Shown here piece after piece: positions 51,901-60,900 of a DNA stretch of 64,000 nucleotides. The notes under the pieces are model-generated. The model searched no databases. It was given only the letters and a program-made list of their open reading frames with translations, and was not told where the DNA came from. This stretch comes from Patagioenas fasciata. Taxonomy: Eukaryota; Chordata; Aves; Columbiformes; Columbidae. Where the stretch lies: positions 24,572,867 to 24,636,866 of the forward strand of contig NC_092525.1 of assembly GCF_037038585.1 (NCBI RefSeq), given 5' to 3'. The number at the start of each line of letters is the position of its first letter. Positions within the stretch are counted from its first letter, which is position 1. The position numbers and the translations under genes were made by a program.

Positions 51901-54900
51901 CATAATTTGAGAGAATTAATACTATAATATAGAAAAGGAAGAAGAACTAAAGATTCTCTGAGCTATGACAAAAGAATGGTATCAGAGACAGTCGTGACAG
52001 TAGTACTAGGATGAAAGCAGAAGATCCCAAGTGGGTCAGAGTGGGCTAATGCGAAGCAATTGTTACAAATATTGTAATTAAGCTGACAGACAAAGTACAC
52101 TGTGAGATCTGTGGTGACAAACTATTAGAACTGTGCTATTACAGCGAATGGAAGGTCACTACAGCAAACTGCACTTGTTAAATGATAACTAATACAGGAC
52201 ATTAGAGGGAGAGACAGCACCAACTGGTAACTATTTTTACTGAAAAATCAAGATGGAACAATCCGTTCTAGCAGACCACTAACCCAATAATGGCTTCAAA
52301 AAAGGAGAGGGAAATTAAGAGACATTTTCTGCCTAAAGGCAAGATCAACACAGAAACAGTGTTGGACCAGCCAGATACAGGAGCTTTAAACAACAGCAAA
52401 AATAGCAGGAAAAATTAAACTTGGCAGGGAATTTGTGGTCTCAAATATAATATTTGCCTTTCAGCATCAACATATTTTTGTATTCTAACTACAGTGTGAG
52501 TCTGTTTAAATATATAAGAACCAAGCTAAACAATCTTGTCTTACTGCTAGAACACAATACAGAGCAGACGCAGGTCTTACACCAGTAGTGCCCAGCTGTT
52601 GAAACGAAAATACATTACAGAATGACAAATACTCTTCAGAAAGTGAGAGGCAGGAGGTGAGGAAAAGGCAGCAAGAACAGCCCTGTAGCTGGCGAATAGA
52701 AGCAAGTGCAGATGATATGTGTAAGAATACGGTCTTCCTGGATGACATAACTCCCAAATGGATGGAGGTCCCCAGCTAGTGGTAGTTCATGGGGAAGAGC
52801 AAAGATTGAGGAGTGGGTAACAGCAGTATCAAATGCAGATGACTGCAAGATTCATTTGTGACACAGGCACAGCACCCTATCAATGCACCCAGCCAGTCCA
52901 GCACTGTTATACACACAGGGCAGTGAGTCCTTCAAGAGAGAAATCGGTCAGAATACCCATCTACCTTAATTTCCAATGTATCTCTTACTTACGGTGCCTC
53001 AGTGTTGGTAGAAAACATTTTCTGCATTTAGACAGTATGACATTACATGCAGGTTGTCTCAGAAGGATTTTTTTTTATTTTGACTTGAGGAAACCTAAGA
53101 GGATTTTCTGTATTTGTCCAGAAATCCAACATTTGTCTGTATATTTTTGTCCAGGAAGTCCTGGTGAGATATTTGATTGATCAGTATTCAGGACTCCAAC
53201 TTAAAGCAGATACCATATTTGAAAGATTTTGCTAGCAAAGCTACAAGGTGTATTTTGAAAGAAAACAATAATATATAGATATTCACAGATATATATGCAC
53301 ATTATTGAGATCACCTCAAAAAACCTGAGAATATTGCCATAACATCAAGTGAAGCTTAGCTTAAAACAATGGACCCACTTGAACAGGCTGCTCTGGCACG
53401 TTCTCCAGTTAAGATATGCAACTTCAAAACCATGTACCTTTCCCTAAGGACCCAGTGAGTCTGGATCAACTTAAGGCTGAAGCACTTGCAGTTCTTGATT
53501 TGCAACCTCCATCTCGTAGATTATGCATTTTGTTGGTCAAAAAGCTGTGGATAACCCTGTGCTGTAATTGGTAGTATAACCAGCAAATTTCTGAGGTTCA
53601 CCTACCAAGCATCCCGATGTTACAGAACAGTTGCCTTTAAAAGTTCCATGTGGAAAATTCAGCATTAGGATAAAGTTCTGAAACTTATTCTTGTTTGAAA
53701 ACCCTATCTAATTTTATTTCTTTGGAATAAAGATACAGTCTTCCTATACGTATATTCAATTCCCGAAAACTACTTTCTGACTTTGATTAAACGTGTTGCA
53801 GCTTCACTTTACTTCTTATAAGTTATGTGCTCTCTCAAGTTTAGCTTTAACACTGATATCTGGTCTATCTTAACATTACCAAAACTGAAAACATCAAAAA
53901 TTTTGAGTTTGAAATAAACTGAAGTATTGGAAATGTTAAAAGGATATATATAATACACTTCCATTAGGGGCACAAGGATAACTAAAGACCAATGTTTTGT
54001 TATTAACAGTATTATTTAGATCCTCTTTCAGAAGGTATATGTGTTTTATTTCCAATTAATGAAGTTAATGTTATATCACCACAATGCAGCATAAAATAAA
54101 TACATGGCACAAAACAAAGTCATGATACCAGTACTTCAGTAACAAAACCTGAAGAGATTATTAAAATAATTTAATACATAAGTCTGCAACAATGGCATTC
54201 TTTTTTGTCAAGAGACACTTCTGCAGTGATCAGCACAGAATACAGACGTTCCAAACAGTGCTGAAGATAGCTGAATACATTGAGTGGTACAATCCTGTAG
54301 CCATTGTGTGTAAAAATAACAGCAAGGGCCTACTTAAGCAACACACAAATCAGGAAATTCAGAGTTAAGGCTGAAATTGTATCCTTAACTCACCTCATTG
54401 TGCCTAGGTATCCTAGCTCAAAGGGTATGTAAGATCATCCAGAGTTCTGTGGCCTCAAATAGAGGACCAAATCATACCTAGGCATAACAGGGAGGCCAAA
54501 TTTAACATAAGTGCACACAGAAGTGACCATTAAAAAAAGAATTCTTTAATATGCATGCGTATTAGACAGAATTTAAAATTCAACCCCCCCAACATACTCA
54601 TGATTTAACTTTGAACAAGATCTAGTTGTCATTTGGAATTCAGCTACAACATTGCTATGCAAGTGGACACGAGTAAAATGTGAGCTTGTACAAGCTTCTC
54701 ATCCAAACTGTGTCTCCAAATGCAATTTTGAAGATGCTTTGATAGATACAGTTTGAGAGCTACAGCCTTTTATGCCTAACTAAAGCTTCTCCCCTAATTA
54801 TGAAATAATTTTTAAGATGAAAAATCTAATTAAAATTGAACACAAATGAAGCCATGCTGTAACAGCATCATTTACTTCCCATATTAAATTGTTGTTACAT

Positions 54901-57900
54901 ACTAACAGTTAATTAGCCTTGCTCACACAAGCTTCAGAACAACACTTGAAAACTTAATCTGCAGTAAACTGGATTTTACCATATATCTTTAGACAGTAAC
55001 ATTTAAAAGCGACATTGTATGGGAAAGGACAGAGTCAAAGACTTCTTGAGATTTGTAGGGCTTCAGTGTCATGCTGGTTTTGAAGATACAGATCAAGAGA
55101 TTGGTAATCTTAAATGTCATTAAAATTTTGCTAACCCAGAAAAGAAATCTATTTGTTCTGGGATTCCAGCCCACAAATGAACATACAGTGATTTTACTAA
55201 TTACTTTCATAATTAAGATCAACAACAACAAAAGTCTCAACATCTGAAAAAGAGTCCTGAAAGGTAACAAAACTTCATCCTGAAAGCCACCATAAAATTG
55301 GACTTAAAACAAGCATAGAGAAAATAAACAAAAAAGGCACAGTAGCCTAGTTGCATGATAGCTGGGAGGAGTTGCTATTTTACAATAGCAATGTTTAACA
55401 TTAATCCTTGTGTTCCCTTGTGCTCCTTGGTGACCCAGAAGCATCCACAGACTACAGTTTCAAGAAATGCAATAACCTCACCACTACAATGAAGAAACTC
55501 CTGTTCTCTCTCACCTTTTACCAGCTTTGACCTGTACAGACTCACTAAACATACATCTCATAATGGAGCAGGAGACCAGCCCAGAAAACATGCATTTATA
55601 GAGAACTGCTGGCTGATGAGCTGCACTGGCTCATGGAAGTTCAATACACAACTCAGCCATTGCAAGAAAGGAACAGAACCGAGAAGCCAAAAGCGTTCAG
55701 GTGAGGACGACCAAGACATCGTGTTCTCACCATCAGATCAGCCATTTGCTTGAAAAAAACCTACCAGTCCTCAAAACAGAGCTTGTCAAGTTGGATCTCT
55801 AGCTAAGGCTAACTTCCTCCAATGTGAAAGTCACAAGAGCTAAACTGGTATAATAAAATCCCCCCCAAATATCAAAACCAGTTTCTCTCATTTATCTGTT
55901 AACTTTTTAATTTCTTTGTGACTATTTATTTTAGTAGTTGTCCTGTCACAATACCTCAGTCCAGGCAAAACTGAACCAACATGAAATACAAGCATATACA
56001 TGTCTTTAACAAATGCTTTGATTATGTTAAGCCACTGCACTAACAGACAATACTAAAACTAGAAAAAAATATTCTAAACTCTTTGCAAACATATATTCCA
56101 TGCCATCAAGTGGCATAACTAGGTACTACTACTTTAGAATAATGAACACTTCTAGAAACAGCCTTCCATGCCGAAATTAATGAATTATAAAGAGTCACTC
56201 CAGCACACCCTCCTTAAAGGTAGCAGCTGAAGGAGGGGGAAGATTAGAAAGTTCTACACCTCCAAGAAGAGGTTTCAGGCTTAAGAAAACACTAAAATAG
56301 GAATGCTTCAAAGAAAGCTACAAAATAAAGACTTTGCATTGTCAGCCTTTAATTTTCTGGTGTTATTAGCAAGTCTAACATTATCCAAATATTCTGATGT
56401 ACATTCTGCAACCCCAACTTAAAGCTCAACAAAGTTCCTCTGAGCTACTTGCTTTTAAACAGAGTCATGCTTCAAAAAGAGAGGGGGGGGTAGGGGGTGG
56501 GGAAAGGCAAAAAAAGTGGAGCAAGCAGACAAATGCTATGAAACTTTACAGCATTCAGAAAAAGAGCAATTCTGGAAGAACCTCTTCTACTCACAGGAAA
56601 GAAACAAGAAATATGTAAATCTGCCTTCATCTTAACAAACAAAACCTCTCTAGATTCATATAGGAGTAATTTTCTCCTGTCAACTAACTACCCTTTGAGA
56701 GTTATGTCAAGGATTTTTCCTGAGGTCCTTTGCATCAAGGCTGTTCTGTAGCCACAGCCTACTGATCATTAACAGTGTGTCGGATTGCTTAGAAATCACA
56801 ACCTAAACCAGTGCCTATCAGACCTGTAAAGACATTTGGCAATCTACTGCTGATCATGGTATCATAAGAATAGTGGACACTGCTTGGCAGGATTCAAGCG
56901 CTGCAGCACGGGAAGAATGAAGAAACCAGTATTAAAAAAAATAAAATAATAAAGTCATCCACAATAGTATGAAAGAGTGATTACAGCAGATTAAAGACTA
57001 TTATCTGCACAACAGAAGCCCATGTACAGAGTAGCCATGAGAGCTATAGACACACCTAATGTTTCCATTGTTTTCAATACTTCTACACTTTTAACTACAA
57101 GTGTGTGGAGACTTGTTTATATCCTGAAATTTACATACAAAACACCTCTGTGTTTGTGGGGAAAAAACAAACAAACAAAAACCAAACAACACAAAAATCA
57201 CCAAACCCAACAATCAGTCTATGTGTTAGTCTCCATAGAAAACCTAAAAATTTCCCCTTTGATATGAATGCTTTGGAATTAACACACGTAGGGTTACATT
57301 TCTTGTTTGGACTGTTACATTTACCACTGTTTGAGAAGCAGATCCTCAAAAAGAGCTAGAAACCTTTATTAAATACTCCTACTTTCATTCTGGTTACTTT
57401 CTGGTTACTTTTTTTTTTTTTTTTACAAAATTTCAGTACTACTTGGTAGTTAATAAAACACAGTGGATTACATTAACAAAAACCATTTTCCTGTAATGTC
57501 TCATTTAAACTCAACTTTCTGATTTAAACACTTAAAACTTCCACGCTAAATGGTCTGCAAACTCTTCAAGGGAAATATCCCAGAGTTATACTGCCCTAGC
57601 TGCAGAGCACTTGAGAAACGTAAGAAATAAAAACTAGATCAAAATAAACATTTCTTCCTAGAATTTGTTGAAAGTGGTTTCAAAAAAATAATTTTCTCAT
57701 CATGCTGAAAACATTTATCAAGTAATTCTTTATTGCACAGAAGAGTTACAAGAGCTTTAGAAGGGTAAAATATCTGATGATATTTTTGTCTGATTTGCTT
57801 TGTTAATAATCTTTTAATACACAGTTCTTAGTCTCACAGAATTTATTAAAGTTATTGCATCTTGTAAAATGTTAACTTTTGAGTACATATTAACAAAAAG

Positions 57901-60900
57901 CTAGTTTATCTTTTGGTATTAAAAGCTATGTTTCATAACATAACTCAGGAAAAATACTGAACTTGGCTTACCTGTTTAGCAAAAAATATTGTATCCAGTC
58001 TGGAATCCTGAACAACAGAACCTGCTGGTTCCTCTCCAGGCTGCCATTTGAAGAGGAAAATCAGCCCATGTACTGGCCTAAAAAATAAAATTGATATGGG
58101 GAAAAAAAACTCAACAACAACAACAATCACCTGTATTGATTAAAAACATCAAAGTCAGAAACCTCTGCTATAATTTACCTGTATGCTGGTACTGTAATAC
58201 TATTAATTATTTCTTTCTAACCATAGGGAACTTCCACTGAAATTTTGAGACGTGGTCTTTTAATTAGACAGAACATAATTCAGGCTTCTTTCCATATATG
58301 CTAGATGATCCCAATCTGAATCAGCATTTAATCGGTAACTTTTGTATGTCAGGACCAGTTCTCCTGGTTACTGTAACTATTACAACTGCACGACATTTAT
58401 TTCAATTCGTTAGCAATAAACAGCTATGCAAACATTTGTCAGTCACATATAAGGGCTGGAACTAAAGTTTTGGTAATCCTTTTAGGCATAAATGAAATAT
58501 TCAAAAAGGAGATTTTGTCCAACTTCACGCTTTGAGTTCTCTCTTTGAGAAGTAGGAGAAATCCAGTTCTCTCTTCTCCTAAAATTGTGTCTTGCTTTTC
58601 AGACTGCATGTCTTGCACAGTGAACAGCTTTTACTGCATATTGCACTGTATTTAGTATTTCCATGAAACAAAAATTTATTAGCAAAGGAAACAATTCTTA
58701 CAAAATCTACAGGTACAATTAAGCAAAAACTTATTCATCAACTTAAATGTAAGATCACCACAAAGATGCATGAAAGGTAAACAAGCTACTGTACTGCATA
58801 AGAAACTTCTCCTAAGCTCCGATCAGAAGTCTGAGATGTCTTTTTAAACAGTGGGTCCACTGAAGGAATTTGAAAAATGCTACGTGTTATTACGTTCTTT
58901 AACTCTCAGTGTTTAAGTTAAAATATTGTACATGTGTGTGGAAAGGAAGCTGGCCATCACTCCAGCCTAGAGAGTTCTGACAGCACAAGGAAGCAAACCT
59001 GTTACTTTGTGAACAAAACACCTAACCTGATAAAGTATCAACATGACTACACAGTGCAGGCAGCAAATAAACCAAGTTCTCAAGTAACATTTCTGTCATT
59101 CAGATCACTTGTGAAATATTGCCAGTCAGACAAAAAATTCTAAAACTACATCTTCTGTACTACTTGCTGCATCTTCTGAAAGATTAATGATACAAGCATA
59201 GGATATCTGCACGGGAACAGCATATGGTCTGGTTAGGTGACATCTCTCTTAAAATCTTGTACATGAACACTGACAACAACACATCATGGACAAAATCATA
59301 AAAGAATTAGTATTGCCTAATGAGGGCAGAATTGTTCCATGTAACAGCCATTGCAAGTTATAACGAGTATTTGACTTCACACACATATGGAAATGGTTCT
59401 GCATGAAAAACAAGTTACAAAAATACGTAAGTACAGCATATTAATTTAAGGCAACAGAGGTAATATCATGTTACATGAGGAAAAAGGAGGACAAAACACG
59501 GAACACAAGTTTGTCAAATAATTTGCCAAAGGATATAATCCAAGCAAGCCAATGACAAAATAACTAAAAATCTATTTTCACATTCTAGCTGCTATTAGCA
59601 TCTTCTTCAAAAAACCATAAAAGCTAGATTAAGTACCTAGGCATAAATAACAAGTAATTTAATTGCCAGACATTCAATTACATCAAGATCCTAATGAACT
59701 TCTGTGGAAACTGAAGGAAAAATACAAACAAAAACAAAGCCACAAAAAAACACCTAAGTTTAGTATCCATTCTTTCAGAGACTTCAAAGGCAAATAAAAT
59801 CCATGCAGATTAGAAAAGGGCCTTACTTCAATTTTTCAAAATTCTCCGGTTCCAAGCTCCATATTTCTTCAACTTGTGCTCCTCTACAACCTGAAATAAG
59901 AAAAGATACAGGTCTCGTCAACTACCCCATTTACATGCGATGCAGCCAGGAAAGACAAACACACGGAAGAAGTGTGGTTAGCATCCGCAACTTGTATGTT
60001 CAGGTTATGGAAAAGTACATTGACAGGCTTTAATGCGTCTTTAAAAAAAACAAACCAACCAAACCAGACAGTTCAAGAGGAATTATTTCAGGAATTTCTA
60101 CTGTGTATGGTGGTGATGTCTTTATAACAGAGCTGCATTTAAAATAGAAGTGGAGGACATTATGATATCTCGAGTCACCTCATGTGCTTTGCTCAACTGA
60201 TAATAATACTGTTTTTAAACACACAGTCAGCTAGTCCAAAGCAGAACTTAAAATAGGTATCTCCAGAGAAAGACCCATAGTAGTAGACTGAAAATGCTTT
60301 AAAAATTACACTCAAGCAAGACGTGTGCATAAGACAGATCCCCAAAAGTTCAAATACTTAGTATATGGAAGATTCATCTCATTAAATACAAATACAAAAG
60401 GAGAAGCATGCCTGGACTTCACTTGTGAAAAAAAGCTGTGATGGAAATTATAAATCAATGTAACCTTGCTTCATATTGCTTCTTTGGCCAAAATCCTGTG
60501 TAGGCTTATCTGCTGTTAGACCCTACAATAGAGTAGTGACGTGGGTTGCAAACTGGCTTAAAGAGAGAAGCCAGAGAGTGGTGGTCAATGGTGCGGAGTC
60601 CAGTTGGAGGCCAGTATCTAGTGGAGTGCCTCAGGGGTCAGTACTGGAGCCAATATTATTCAATATATTCATTAATGATTTAGACGAGGGAATTGAGTGT
60701 ACTATTGGCAAGTTTGCTGATGACACTAAGCTGGGAGGAGTGGCTGACACGCCAGAAGGCTGTGCTGCCATCCAGCGGGACCTGGACAGGCTGGAGAGTT
60801 GGGCGGGGGATAACCTGATGGAATTTAACAAGGGAAAGTGTAGAGTCCTGCATCTGGGCAGGAACAATCCCAAGTTCCAGTATAGGTTGGGGCATGACCT

